From Crenobacter cavernae (lineage in GTDB: Bacteria > Pseudomonadota > Gammaproteobacteria > Burkholderiales > Chromobacteriaceae): DNA of 64,000 nt. A program made the position numbers and the translations under genes. The stretch spans positions 2,857,001 through 2,921,000 of the forward strand of contig NZ_CP031337.1 in assembly GCF_003355495.1 (NCBI RefSeq), read 5' to 3'. This document shows, one piece after another, positions 8,155 through 19,590 of this stretch. The notes beneath the pieces are model-generated. The model was not told where the DNA came from and did no database searches. It saw nothing but the letters and a program-made list of their open reading frames with translations. Position 1 is the stretch's first letter. The number at the start of each line of letters is the position of its first letter.

Positions 8155-9186
8155 TCATTCGGTGTAAGAGAGCGCGCCGCTCACGAGCCGCGCGGTGATG
8201 TCGACGATGGGGATCACGCGCTCATACGCCATGCGCGTCGGACCGACCACGCCGAGCGTGCCGACCACCTGGCCGTTGATGCGGTAAGGCGCGGCGACCA
8301 CCGAGCAGTCGCCGAGCGTCATCACGCCCGACTCCTCGCCGATGAAGAGGCGCACGCCCTGTGCGCCGCGGCTCTGGTCGAGCAGGCGCAAGAGCTCGGT
8401 GCGGCGCTCGAAGGTGTCGAACAGCTCGCGCAGCCGCGTGCGGTCTTCAGACAGCTCGTCGACGCTGAGCAGCCGGCTCTCGCCGGCGATCACCACCGCG
8501 CCGGCCGGATCGGTGAGCGAACGTTGGCCGAGCCGGATCGCCGCGCTCATCAGCGCGCTGATGTCGCTCTGCAACTGCTGCAGCTCGGCCTCGATGCGGC
8601 CCGCGACGCTGGTCAGCCCCTGGCCGGCGTAGTGCGCATTCAGATAATTGGCCGCCTCGATCAGCTCGCTCGCGCTGTAGTCGCGCTCGGTCGGCAACAG
8701 GTGATTCTGCACGTCGCCGTCGAGCGTCACCAAGATCAGCAGCACGCGCTTTTCCGACAGCCGCAAAAATTCGATCTGGCGGAACGCGACGTCGGGGCGT
8801 TGCGGCGTCACCACTACGCCGGCGAAGTGCGTCAGCTCCGACAACAGGTGCGATGCCGCCTGCGCGAGCTTTTGCGGGCTGTCGGGCATCAGGCCGAGCG
8901 CGATCTGGTCGACTTCGGGTGCCGCCAGCGGCCGGATAGTGAGAAGATTGTCGACGAACACCCGGTAGCCGCGCGCGGTCGGAATGCGGCCGGCCGAGGT
9001 GTGCGGGCTCGCGATCAGCCCCATGTCTTCGAGGTCGGCCATCACATTGCGGATCGACGCCGGCGACAGCTCGAGCCCCGGCAACCTGGAGAGCGTGCGC
9101 GAGCCGACCGGCTGACCGTCGGCGATATAGCGTTCGATCAGGGCCTTGAGGAGTAACTGGGCGCGCTCGTTCAACATGCCGGTCAT
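8155..9186 (-). CDS. hrcA: Heat-inducible transcription repressor HrcA
   Basis: A 343-residue repressor of class I heat-shock genes that binds CIRCE elements in front of groE/dnaK-type operons. The N-terminal winged helix is visible (RAQLLLKALIERYIADGQPVGSRTLSR, then LSPASIRNVMADLEDMGLI and HTSAGRIPTARGYR), followed by the GAF-like HrcA core ending GPTRMAYERVIPIVDITARLV. The start at 9186 has AGGAGG 9 bases upstream; an in-frame ATG 9 bases further in is an alternative. No CIRCE inverted repeat was found in front of it, so autoregulation through CIRCE is not supported here. Confidence 0.95.
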   Translation of the reverse strand: MTGMLNERAQLLLKALIERYIADGQPVGSRTLSRLPGLELSPASIRNVMADLEDMGLIASPHTSAGRIPTARGYRVFVDNLLTIRPLAAPEVDQIALGLMPDSPQKLAQAASHLLSELTHFAGVVVTPQRPDVAFRQIEFLRLSEKRVLLILVTLDGDVQNHLLPTERDYSASELIEAANYLNAHYAGQGLTSVAGRIEAELQQLQSDISALMSAAIRLGQRSLTDPAGAVVIAGESRLLSVDELSEDRTRLRELFDTFERRTELLRLLDQSRGAQGVRLFIGEESGVMTLGDCSVVAAPYRINGQVVGTLGVVGPTRMAYERVIPIVDITARLVSGALSYTE

Positions 9187-9403
9187 TGTGGCATACCTCC
9201 TGCTGCGCGTGTCATGCCGTACGCTTGCCGCCTCGCCCCGAAGAGGCTAAAAAGGCGGTGCGACAAGGCGTCATGACACGACCTTGAACTCTTAAGTGGG
9301 CCCGATCGCGCATTCCTCAAGCACCATCGCGCAGGCCGTTTTGATTTTGTGCGATAATCAACCGGCACCCTAGTTCATCGACACAGTTCTGTTTGGAGAA
9401 AGC

Positions 9404-10455
<1,052 letters not shown>

Positions 10456-10459
<4 letters not shown>

Positions 10460-10926
10460 GCGGGACGCCCAAAAGCCTGAAAGCGCGCGCCGTCGACCTG
10501 CTGTCGCGGCGCGAATACTCGCGGCGCGAGCTTTTCCAGAAGCTCGTGCCGCACGCCGAGAGCGCGGAAGAAGTCGACGCGCTGCTCGACGAGCTGGCCG
10601 AGCACGGCTGGCAGTCGGACACCCGCTTCGCCGAGCAGACTGCGACGAGCAAGGGTCGCCGCTACGGCAGCCGGCGCCTCGCCGCCGAACTGCGGGAAAA
10701 AGGCGTAGACGCCGACACCATCACCGAGGCGCTCGCCGGCCAGGACGACGTCGCCCTCGCCCGCCAACTGTGGCAGAAGAAATTCGGCCAGAAGCCGCAA
10801 AGCCGCGAGGAATGGGCTAAGCAGATGCGTTTCCTCGCCGCGCGCGGCCTGCCGATGGACGCGATCAGAAAAGCGATGGACGGCGCCGAAGAAGACGATT
10901 TCGCCGACCCGGACGCCACCGGCTGA
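10456..10926 (+). CDS. recX: Regulatory protein RecX
   Basis: A 156-residue modulator that inhibits RecA filament growth. It is made of three-helix repeats: SLKARAVDLLSRREYSRRELFQKL, VDALLDELAEHGWQSDTRFAEQ and RRLAAELREKGVDADTITEAL. I start it at the GTG at 10456 because GTGA overlaps the recA stop (10457-10459), the usual coupled recA-recX arrangement. Upstream in-frame codons lie inside recA. A copy of the uptake-like word follows 3 bases after the stop (10929-10937). Confidence 0.9.
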
Positions 10927-10958
10927 CGCTCGGCCAACCTCCCCGTTCGCCCCAAAGC

Positions 10959-11043
10959 TTGCGACAACGCAGCAGCCTTGCCACAATCGGCCCCATATCC
11001 CTATTTCCGTCCCCGGCCCCGCGCGACCGGGGCCCTGTTTTCT
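10959..11043 (+). promoter_or_regulatory. Possible alaS promoter and leader hairpin (attenuator-like)
   Basis: TTGCGA (10959-10964), a 17-base spacer and CACAAT (10982-10987) resemble a sigma-70 promoter with 4/6 matches in each box. Transcripts from it would pass a strong stem (GGCCCCG at 11015-11021 with CGGGGCC at 11028-11034) followed by CTGTTTTCT, ending only 20 bases before alaS. It could terminate recA-recX transcripts, or attenuate alaS if the promoter is real. Confidence 0.4.
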
Positions 11044-11062
11044 GGATCGCGACCGTAAAACG

Positions 11063-13693
<2,631 letters not shown>

Positions 13694-13714
13694 GCCACAA
13701 CCGCTGCAACGCAG

Positions 13715-13743
13715 AACGCCGCTCGGACGAGCGGCGTTTTTTT
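13715..13743 (+). terminator. alaS terminator
   Basis: AACGCCGCT and AGCGGCGTT form a 9-bp stem around CGGACG, followed by an unbroken T-run. It lies 21 bases after the alaS stop. Confidence 0.92.
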
Positions 13744-13797
13744 GTGCGCGTCGGGGACTCATGGGTACAGACGTTGGCCGAGCAGCGGAGCCGGGCG

Positions 13798-14274
13798 TCA
13801 GTAAAAATCCCAGCGCAGCGTGAAGGTGGTGACCGCCACCTCGCCTTTTTTGCCGGCGACATGGGTTTTCGGGATGTAGCCGACTTCGAGCGCCAAGCGC
13901 TTGAACTGCACGCTCGCCATCGGCAACACCCCAAATCCATCGACGCCCGAACCGTGCAGATAGCCGGCCAAGAGCCCGACGCCCGCCTTCAGGTCGCCGA
14001 CCAGCGTCCACTCCTTGCGCCAGCCACCGGCAAGAAAATAGGCCTGCTCGCGGTATGAGTCGTAGTAGGTGCCGCCGCGCACCAGCCACCTCCCCCAGTC
14101 CGTCTCGCCGGGCGACCACTCCAGCCCGAGTCCGGGGTTGCTCTCGTTGAAATCGCAGCTAAAGCGGCTGCTGTCGCAAGCGCCGTGGTGGGATGCGCCG
14201 AAAACCAGCGCGGAGACGTCGGCGTGCGCGACGCACGCCCACGCCGACAAGCAGATTGCGAGCGTTCTCTTCAT
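13798..14274 (-). CDS. Small exported beta-barrel-like protein of unknown function
   Basis: A 158-residue protein starting MKRTLAICLSAWACVAHADV, a clear Sec signal peptide. The mature part alternates polar and aromatic residues (LGLEWSPGETDWGRWLVRGGTYYDSY, EQAYFLAGGWRKEWTLVGDLKAGVGLLAGYL) and ends in FTLRWDFY; a terminal aromatic residue is common in outer-membrane barrels. Two cysteines (ACDSSRFSCDF) could form a disulfide. I do not recognise the family. The frame runs up to 14337, but the ATG at 14274 is the one in front of the signal sequence. A lone uptake-like word lies just past its stop (13774-13782). Confidence 0.7.
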   Translation of the reverse strand: MKRTLAICLSAWACVAHADVSALVFGASHHGACDSSRFSCDFNESNPGLGLEWSPGETDWGRWLVRGGTYYDSYREQAYFLAGGWRKEWTLVGDLKAGVGLLAGYLHGSGVDGFGVLPMASVQFKRLALEVGYIPKTHVAGKKGEVAVTTFTLRWDFY

Positions 14275-14558
14275 GACCTTCCCCTTTGACCGTCCCCGTC
14301 TACGCAGGGGCTCATTAGTCGATTTAGGTAAAATCAATCGATAGCGCCAGCAAAATAATTACATAGCATAAAAGTTTCACGAAACCCATGGCCTTCCCGG
14401 CAATTGGGCAGCCGCTATGCTTTATGGACATTGCGGCGTCGCAACACCCTTCGCATCAAGGTCGACCACGAAAAAAGCCGCCACTGGGGCGGCTTTCATC
14501 TAACCCAAAGGCGGAATGAGAAAAGCCGGCGCGACGCGCCGGCCCGTTGCGGAAGGCC
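14275..14558. other. Gene-free stretch between the barrel-like protein and speD
   Basis: An AT-richer stretch (about 14330-14400) upstream of the exported protein, probably carrying its promoter, followed by the two speD terminator hairpins. No convincing open reading frame was seen. Confidence 0.5.
14471..14543 (-). terminator. Two tandem terminators after speD
   Basis: On the minus strand, the first stem pairs GCCGGCGCG with CGCGCCGGC (14525-14543) and is followed by TTTTCT. The second pairs AAAGCCGCC with GGCGGCTTT (14474-14496) and is followed by TTTTTT. Together they end the DUF350-to-speD transcript. Confidence 0.85.
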
Positions 14559-14921
14559 TCAGCCGCGTCGCACGCGGCTGAGCTTGCTCCTGGATGGATG
14601 CAGCGCGTTTTTCAGCATGGTGAGCGCGAGGTCGGGCTTGGCCTCGCCGCACATGAAGATGTCGATCGCGGCGAAGCCGTGCTCCGGCCATGTGTGGATG
14701 CTGATGTGCGACTCCATCAGCAGCAGCACGCCGGTCACGCCGCTGCCGGCGCCGAAGTGGTGGAAGTGACCGAACAGCACGATGGCACCGGCTGCCTTGG
14801 CCGCCTGGCGCAGCAGCGCCTCGAGCCGGTGCGGATCAGTCAGCTGTGCGGAGGGCACGCCGTGGAAGTCGGCCAGCAGGTGCCAGCCGATCGGTGGGGG
14901 TGTCTTGTGGCTATGGCTCAT
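14559..14921 (-). CDS. speD: S-adenosylmethionine decarboxylase proenzyme (prokaryotic short form)
   Basis: A 120-residue pyruvoyl enzyme that decarboxylates S-adenosylmethionine to give the aminopropyl donor for spermidine synthesis. The self-cleavage site is Glu70-Ser71 in LLMESHISIHTWPE, and the catalytic His76 and Cys91 keep the spacing of the short bacterial/archaeal class. The frame is open upstream to 15080, but the ATG at 14921 gives the family length and overlaps the stop of the small lipoprotein gene (ATGA), which suggests coupling. It is the last gene of the leftward arm of the polyamine/membrane module. Its partner synthase is encoded in the rightward arm. Confidence 0.93.
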   Translation of the reverse strand: MSHSHKTPPPIGWHLLADFHGVPSAQLTDPHRLEALLRQAAKAAGAIVLFGHFHHFGAGSGVTGVLLLMESHISIHTWPEHGFAAIDIFMCGEAKPDLALTMLKNALHPSRSKLSRVRRG

Positions 14922-15070
14922 TTGTGACCCACTCCGCTCGACCAGCCACCGCCGCGACCGCCGCTGCTCCAGCCTCGCGCGCCACCCTGGTCGTCCACCA
15001 TATTCAAATGCATGCAAGAGGACAGGGCGACCACCACCACCCCGTAAATCAGGTACATGATCCGCGTCAT
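14918..15070 (-). CDS. 50-residue Gly/Ser/Trp-rich small lipoprotein
   Basis: Found by reading the minus strand between the DUF4178 gene and speD. ATG at 15070 opens a 50-residue frame, MTRIMYLIYGVVVVALSSC, followed by MHLNMVDDQGG and a Gly/Ser/Trp-rich tail with two WSSG repeats, ending VGHK. The hydrophobic stretch and LSSC look like a lipobox with Cys19. The start is 6 bases after the DUF4178 stop and the stop overlaps the speD ATG, so the gene fits tightly into the operon. No family is recognised. Small size and low complexity limit certainty, but the spacing on both sides argues for a real gene. Confidence 0.6.
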   Translation of the reverse strand: MTRIMYLIYGVVVVALSSCMHLNMVDDQGGARGWSSGGRGGGWSSGVGHK

Positions 15071-15076
15071 CGGGCC

Positions 15077-16531
15077 TCAACTATCCAGCAAATCGGGAAA
15101 CCAGTGCGGCGCCCAGATCAGCCCCAGGGTGACCGCGATCAACACGAACCCCATGAAACCACTATCGAACACCATCGGCAGGTTGATAAAGAGATAAATG
15201 ATCGACAGCACCTTGGCGGCACCGCCCAGCGTGCGCTCGTCGGCGCTCTGGGCCGACGGCTTGGCCGTTATCGGCTTGCCGAACCAGCGGCCGACCTCGG
15301 CGGCGGCGACCTTGCGGCTCTGCGTCCAGCTGATCTCGTTCGCGTCCTGCTCGCTCGATAGCTTGACGCCGCCGTTCTCGTAGTCGGCGATCGCGACCTT
15401 GTCGCTAAGCCGCACGCGCCAGTTGAACGCGCCGGCGGCATAGACGACTTCGCCGCCGTAGTCGTAGAGCTTGCGGTAGGGTTTGCCGAGCAACTCGACG
15501 CGGCCTTTGGCGTCGAGCTTCGGCCAACGGTTGAGCACGGTCGCACGTTCCCAGCCGGTATCGCTCTCGATCAGCCACAGGAAGCCGCGTTGTGCGTTGA
15601 ACAGCAGGTACTCGACCCACAGTGTCACTTCATCCGAATCGCGCTCGCGCTTTTGCGTAAGGCCGATCAAGGTCCAGTCGGCGCCGTCGATCTTCGCCGT
15701 ATCGCCCGGCGCGAGCGTGAAAGTCTTTTGTGCCAGTTCGCTATGCTTTTGCAGCACCACCGCCTTGTCGCCGGCGCAGTCGACCTCGGCGTGGCAGGCG
15801 GCGCACACCAGCTGCGTCGCCATGCCGGCGCGGTAGGCGAGCGGGCTGCCGCAGCTCGGGCAGTCGAGCGCCTGCGGACTGCCCGGCAATCGGCCGGCGG
15901 TCTCGGCGATGCTTTCGGGTTCGCGCAGCAGCTGCGCCGACAGCTCGGCCAACTCGACCGCGCAGCCCGAGTAGAGCCGAACCGCATCGTCCGAGTAATC
16001 GAAGCTCAGGAAACGCGCGTCGGCGCGGAAATCGGCGACTCGCGCGACCCAGCCCTCGCCGACCCTGAACGGCAACTCGCCCTCGCCCGCCACGCAGCGC
16101 GCGCTGCGCACGTCGCAGGCGGTGAACACCGTGCCCTCGTGCGCGTGGCTGTAGCCGGGAAAGATCCCGGCGAACGCCGGGGCTTGCGGCGGGGTCGCGA
16201 TCGGCCGCGTGATCACGTGCTGGCCGGACGCGTCCGACCACCAGCCGTCGCCGCCGTCGTCGAACAGCAGATACCACTCGTTCCAGAAGCCGGCGTCGTA
16301 GCGTAGCTGGATGCGGCCGACGACGGTGAAGGCGTCGCCGTTGAAACGGCCGGACGTGCCGATCTGCACCGGCGAATAGTCTTCCAGCACGGCGGACATC
16401 TTGCCGATGTCCTTCACCGTGTCGGCGTCGCGCAGGAGCGTGCTCTGGCAATACTCGCACACCGCGATCACCGACGCGGCCGAGCGGAAATTGACGGGCG
16501 CCCCGCAGGACGGGCAGGCCAGCGTGTACAT
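15077..16531 (-). CDS. Double DUF4178 protein with two zinc ribbons and C-terminal membrane segment
   Basis: A 484-residue protein with an internal duplication. Each half begins with a CxxC...CxxC zinc ribbon (C6/C9/C25/C28 and C224/C227/C243/C246), followed by a DUF4178 beta domain (SGRFNGDAFTVVGRIQLRYDAGFWNEWYLLF and the matching IDGADWTLIGLTQKRE...WVEYLLF). The C-terminus has one or two hydrophobic segments (VLSIIYLFINLPMVF and GFMGFVLIAVTLGLIW). It probably sits at the membrane with a cytoplasmic zinc-bearing part. DUF4178 has no proven function. The gene lies 15 bases after the SPFH gene and 6 bases before the small lipoprotein, in one operon with speD. Confidence 0.8.
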   Translation of the reverse strand: MYTLACPSCGAPVNFRSAASVIAVCEYCQSTLLRDADTVKDIGKMSAVLEDYSPVQIGTSGRFNGDAFTVVGRIQLRYDAGFWNEWYLLFDDGGDGWWSDASGQHVITRPIATPPQAPAFAGIFPGYSHAHEGTVFTACDVRSARCVAGEGELPFRVGEGWVARVADFRADARFLSFDYSDDAVRLYSGCAVELAELSAQLLREPESIAETAGRLPGSPQALDCPSCGSPLAYRAGMATQLVCAACHAEVDCAGDKAVVLQKHSELAQKTFTLAPGDTAKIDGADWTLIGLTQKRERDSDEVTLWVEYLLFNAQRGFLWLIESDTGWERATVLNRWPKLDAKGRVELLGKPYRKLYDYGGEVVYAAGAFNWRVRLSDKVAIADYENGGVKLSSEQDANEISWTQSRKVAAAEVGRWFGKPITAKPSAQSADERTLGGAAKVLSIIYLFINLPMVFDSGFMGFVLIAVTLGLIWAPHWFPDLLDS

Positions 16532-16546
16532 GAAGCGCGTCTACCC

Positions 16547-17599
16547 TCAGCCTATCAGTTTCTTCAGGATTTCCGCCTTGGCGCCGTCGTAGTCGGCCTG
16601 CGAGATCAGCCCCTTGTCGAAGAGGCCCTTGAGCTTGGCCAGACGCGCTTCCGGGTCGTCGGCGACAGGGGCGACTGGCGCCGGTTCAGAAACGGCCGGT
16701 GCGGGGTTGGCCGAGCTTTGTGCCGCAGGCTGAAGCGCGAGCGAATTCTTCATCGCGTCGGCCATCGCCTGGCCGACGCCCAAGCCCGCGCCGAGCCCCG
16801 CGCCGATACCGGCCAGCCCGCCCTCGTTCTCGGCGGCCAGCGGGATCGCCTGCGCGGTCTGGTACTGGGTGTATTTGGCGAGGTCGCCGACCATGCCCAT
16901 GCTGATCCGCGCGTCGATCGCCTTTTGCAGCTCCTCGGGCAGCGACACGTTCTCGACCGCAAACGCGTCGAGCTCCACGCCGTAGCGCGCGAACACCGGC
17001 ACGAGCGCTTCGCGGATCTTGTCGCCCATCAAGAGCTGGTTGGCCGCCATGTCGAGGAAGGGCACGTTGGACGCGCCGAGCGCGCTCGTCATCGTCGCGA
17101 CGGTCAGGTTCCTGAGCTGCTGCTCCAGTTCGTCGCGCGTGTAGGACTCGCGCGTGCCGCTGATCTCCGAGTAGAACAGCCTGGGGTCTGCCAGCTGGTA
17201 CGAATACACGCCGAAGGCCCTGAGGCGCACCATGCCGAAATCGGCGTCGCGGATGGTGATCGGCTGCGGTGTGCCCCACTTGCGGCCGAGCTGCAGCCGC
17301 GTGCTGAAGAAGTACACGTCCGACTTGAAGGGCGACTCGAACAGCCTGTCCCAGTTCTGCAGATAGGTCAGCACCGGCAGCGTCTGCGTCGTCAGCTTGT
17401 ACATGCCGGGGCCGAACACGTCGGCGACCTTGCCTTCGTTGACGAGCACCGCCATCTGCGAGTCGCGCACGGTAAGGCTGGCGCCGTACTGGATTTCGAA
17501 GCCCTGCACCGGATAGCGCCAGGCGAGCACGCCGTCGCTGTCCTCGGTCCAGTGCAGGATGTCGATAAACTGTTTCTTGATGAAATCGCCGAGACCCAT
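16547..17599 (-). CDS. SPFH/band-7 (YdjI, virion-core-like) protein with C-terminal SHOCT domain
   Basis: A 350-residue protein. Residues 1-240 match the SPFH-type YdjI family (LTVRDSQMAVLVNEGKVADVFGPGMYKL near the N-terminus; ALVPVFARYGVELDAFAVENVSLPEELQKAID later). A Gly/Ala-rich stretch follows (GGLAGIGAGLGAGLGVGQAMADAM), then a Pro/Ala linker. The last 36 residues form a SHOCT domain (RLAKLKGLFDKGLISQADYDGAKAEILKKL). SPFH proteins assemble scaffolds on the inner membrane; SHOCT is a short oligomerisation domain common in stress-linked membrane proteins. No transmembrane helix is evident, so attachment may be peripheral. It is the second gene of the arm, 22 bases after DUF350. Confidence 0.85.
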   Translation of the reverse strand: MGLGDFIKKQFIDILHWTEDSDGVLAWRYPVQGFEIQYGASLTVRDSQMAVLVNEGKVADVFGPGMYKLTTQTLPVLTYLQNWDRLFESPFKSDVYFFSTRLQLGRKWGTPQPITIRDADFGMVRLRAFGVYSYQLADPRLFYSEISGTRESYTRDELEQQLRNLTVATMTSALGASNVPFLDMAANQLLMGDKIREALVPVFARYGVELDAFAVENVSLPEELQKAIDARISMGMVGDLAKYTQYQTAQAIPLAAENEGGLAGIGAGLGAGLGVGQAMADAMKNSLALQPAAQSSANPAPAVSEPAPVAPVADDPEARLAKLKGLFDKGLISQADYDGAKAEILKKLIG

Positions 17600-17621
17600 G
17601 GCTCTCTCCTTTACGTTCGAC

Positions 17622-18011
17622 TCAAGACAGGCAGGCGGCGTTGATCACGCCGGCCGCCAAAGCCACCGCGCCCACGAGGGCGCCCACGGCGACGTTGTTC
17701 TCTTCGATCTGGCGCGGCAGCCCGGGAATGAAGCGCTCGAGCAGGACGTAGGCGACGAGCTGCACCAGCATCGCCGACCCGGCCCACGCCAGCACCATGG
17801 TCAGCGTGCTGTGGAACAGGATGCTCGCCGCCAGCGTCAGCGAGAAGCCGATCACCGCGCCGCCGAGAGACAGCGCGGCGGCGGTGCAGCCCTCGCGGAT
17901 CAGCGGCAATTCGCGCATCGGCGTTACGCGGGTATAGACCGTGATGAACACCATGAGCAGCGCGCTCGCCGACAACAGGTAGATAAGGTAGTTGTAAAAC
18001 GCTGCTAACAT
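17622..18011 (-). CDS. DUF350 membrane protein (YjfL-like)
   Basis: A 129-residue protein with four predicted membrane helices (about residues 9-27, 45-65, 69-92 and 107-127). The conserved polar turns TRVTPMRELPLIREG and ENNVAVGALVGAVALAAGVINA are typical of DUF350/YjfL. In Escherichia coli, yjfL lies in a PspA-like gene cluster next to a glutathionylspermidine-synthase homologue; this is family knowledge, not sequence evidence. It is the first gene of the leftward arm, 67 bases from the divergently transcribed synthase gene. Confidence 0.82.
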   Translation of the reverse strand: MLAAFYNYLIYLLSASALLMVFITVYTRVTPMRELPLIREGCTAAALSLGGAVIGFSLTLAASILFHSTLTMVLAWAGSAMLVQLVAYVLLERFIPGLPRQIEENNVAVGALVGAVALAAGVINAACLS

Positions 18012-18078
18012 GCGCGCCTCGCTTTAGTCCGACAAATAGCGGCTATTATGCACGCTTCATCAGCGCCCCCACCATCCC
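18012..18078. promoter_or_regulatory. Divergent promoter region of the polyamine/membrane module
   Basis: A 67-bp gap between two divergent start codons. It contains the 13-bp odd palindrome AATAGCGGCTATT (18035-18047). On the plus strand TATTAT (18044-18049) is a candidate -10; on the minus strand CATAAT (18052-18047) is another. A shared operator controlling both arms is plausible but unproven. Confidence 0.45.
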
Positions 18079-19590
18079 ATGCTTGACCGTACCCTGATCG
18101 TCTCGGTGTTCATCGTCGCCTCGTGCGGGCTCGCCTACGAGCTGATCGCCGGCGCGCTGTCGAGCTATCTCTTGGGCGATTCGGTGCTGCAGTTCTCCAG
18201 CATCATCGGCTGCTACCTGTTCGCGATGGGCGTCGGCTCGCACCTGTCCAAGTACGTGAAGGAAGGCGACACGCTGCGCCGCTTCGTCGAGATCGAGCTC
18301 TTGGTCGGCCTGATCGGCGGCTTGTCGGCGACCTTGCTCTTCGTCGTGTTCGCCTGGCTGGCCGCGCCGTTCCGCACCGTGCTGTACGCGCTGGTCTTCG
18401 TGATTGGCGTGCTGGTCGGCATGGAAATTCCGTTGGTGATGCGCGTCTTCAACCAGAGGAAGGCCGAATTCGCCGAACTCGTCAGCCGCGTGCTGACCTT
18501 CGACTACCTTGGCGCGCTCGCGGTGTCGCTGCTGTTTCCGCTGGTCTTCGCGCCGAAACTCGGCCTGTCGCGCACCGGCTTCCTGTTCGGGCTGATGAAC
18601 GTCGGCGTCGCGCTGTGGACGACCTTCGCGTTCCGGCGCGAACTGCCGGCCGCGCGCGGGCTGCTGATCCGAGGCGGCATGGTGACCGGCCTCTTGATCG
18701 CCGGGCTGCTGTTTTCGGAGCGGCTGACGCAGTGGGCCGAAAAGGGGCTGTTCGGCGACGAGATCGTCTACGCGACGACGACGCCGTACCAGCGCCTCGT
18801 CGTCACGCGCTGGCACGACGACACGCGGCTCTATATCAACGGCAACCTGCAGTTCTCCAGCCGCGACGAACACCGCTACCACGAGGCGCTGGTCCACCCC
18901 GGCCTCGCCGCGCTGCCGTGGGCGAAGACCGTGCTGGTGCTCGGCGGCGGCGACGGGCTCGCGGTGCGCGAGGTCCTCAAGTACCGCAACGTCGAATCCG
19001 TGACGCTGGTCGACCTCGACCCGGCGATGACCGGGATGTTCTCGCGCAATTCGCTGCTTGCCGGTCTTAACGGCGGCTCGCTTAGAAATCAGCGCGTGAC
19101 GGTGATCAACGACGACGCCGGCCGCTGGCTCGATAGCCACGACGGCGTCTACGACTTCATCGTCGCCGACTTCCCCGACCCGTCGAGCTTCGGCCTCGGC
19201 AAGCTGTACTCGGTGCCGTTCTATCGCTTGCTGAACAAGCACCTGTCCGAGAACGGCCTGGCGGCAATCCAGTCGACGTCGCCGTACTACGCGCCGCGCG
19301 CCTACTGGGCGGTCGACGCGACCTTGAGAGAAGCCGGCTTCCACACCTGGCCCTACCACGCCTACGTGCCGTCCTTCGGCGAATGGGGCTTCACCTTGGC
19401 AGCCCGCCACGACGACTACACGCCGCCGAGTTCCTACCCGATCGCCACGCTCTTCCTCGACGCGGCGACGACGCGCGAGCTGTTCCGCTTCCCGCCCGAC
19501 ATGCCGCGCCCGAAGGTCGAACCGAACCGGCTGAACACGCAGTCGCTGGTGCACGACTTCGAGAAAGACTGGCAAGAGGTGATCCGCTGA
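18079..19590 (+). CDS. Membrane-anchored spermidine synthase-like aminopropyltransferase
   Basis: A 503-residue protein. Residues 1-215 contain about seven hydrophobic helices and resemble the transporter-like N-terminal domain of fused spermidine synthases. The C-terminal half is a SpeE-type Rossmann domain with the decarboxylated-SAM site GGGDG (289-293), acidic DLDP (312-315) and the catalytic Asp364 in VADFPDPSS. QFSSRDEHRYHEALVHP is the usual substrate-binding segment. Decarboxylated SAM made by SpeD is the expected aminopropyl donor; the acceptor amine is not predictable. It heads the rightward arm, and its stop overlaps the next start (TGATG). Confidence 0.88.
   Translation: MLDRTLIVSVFIVASCGLAYELIAGALSSYLLGDSVLQFSSIIGCYLFAMGVGSHLSKYVKEGDTLRRFVEIELLVGLIGGLSATLLFVVFAWLAAPFRTVLYALVFVIGVLVGMEIPLVMRVFNQRKAEFAELVSRVLTFDYLGALAVSLLFPLVFAPKLGLSRTGFLFGLMNVGVALWTTFAFRRELPAARGLLIRGGMVTGLLIAGLLFSERLTQWAEKGLFGDEIVYATTTPYQRLVVTRWHDDTRLYINGNLQFSSRDEHRYHEALVHPGLAALPWAKTVLVLGGGDGLAVREVLKYRNVESVTLVDLDPAMTGMFSRNSLLAGLNGGSLRNQRVTVINDDAGRWLDSHDGVYDFIVADFPDPSSFGLGKLYSVPFYRLLNKHLSENGLAAIQSTSPYYAPRAYWAVDATLREAGFHTWPYHAYVPSFGEWGFTLAARHDDYTPPSSYPIATLFLDAATTRELFRFPPDMPRPKVEPNRLNTQSLVHDFEKDWQEVIR

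Noticed and set aside
9187..9403. A CIRCE element for hrcA or a LexA box for recA
   Set aside because: No TTAGCACTC-N9-GAGTGCTAA repeat and no CTGT-N8-ACAG site could be found in the gap.
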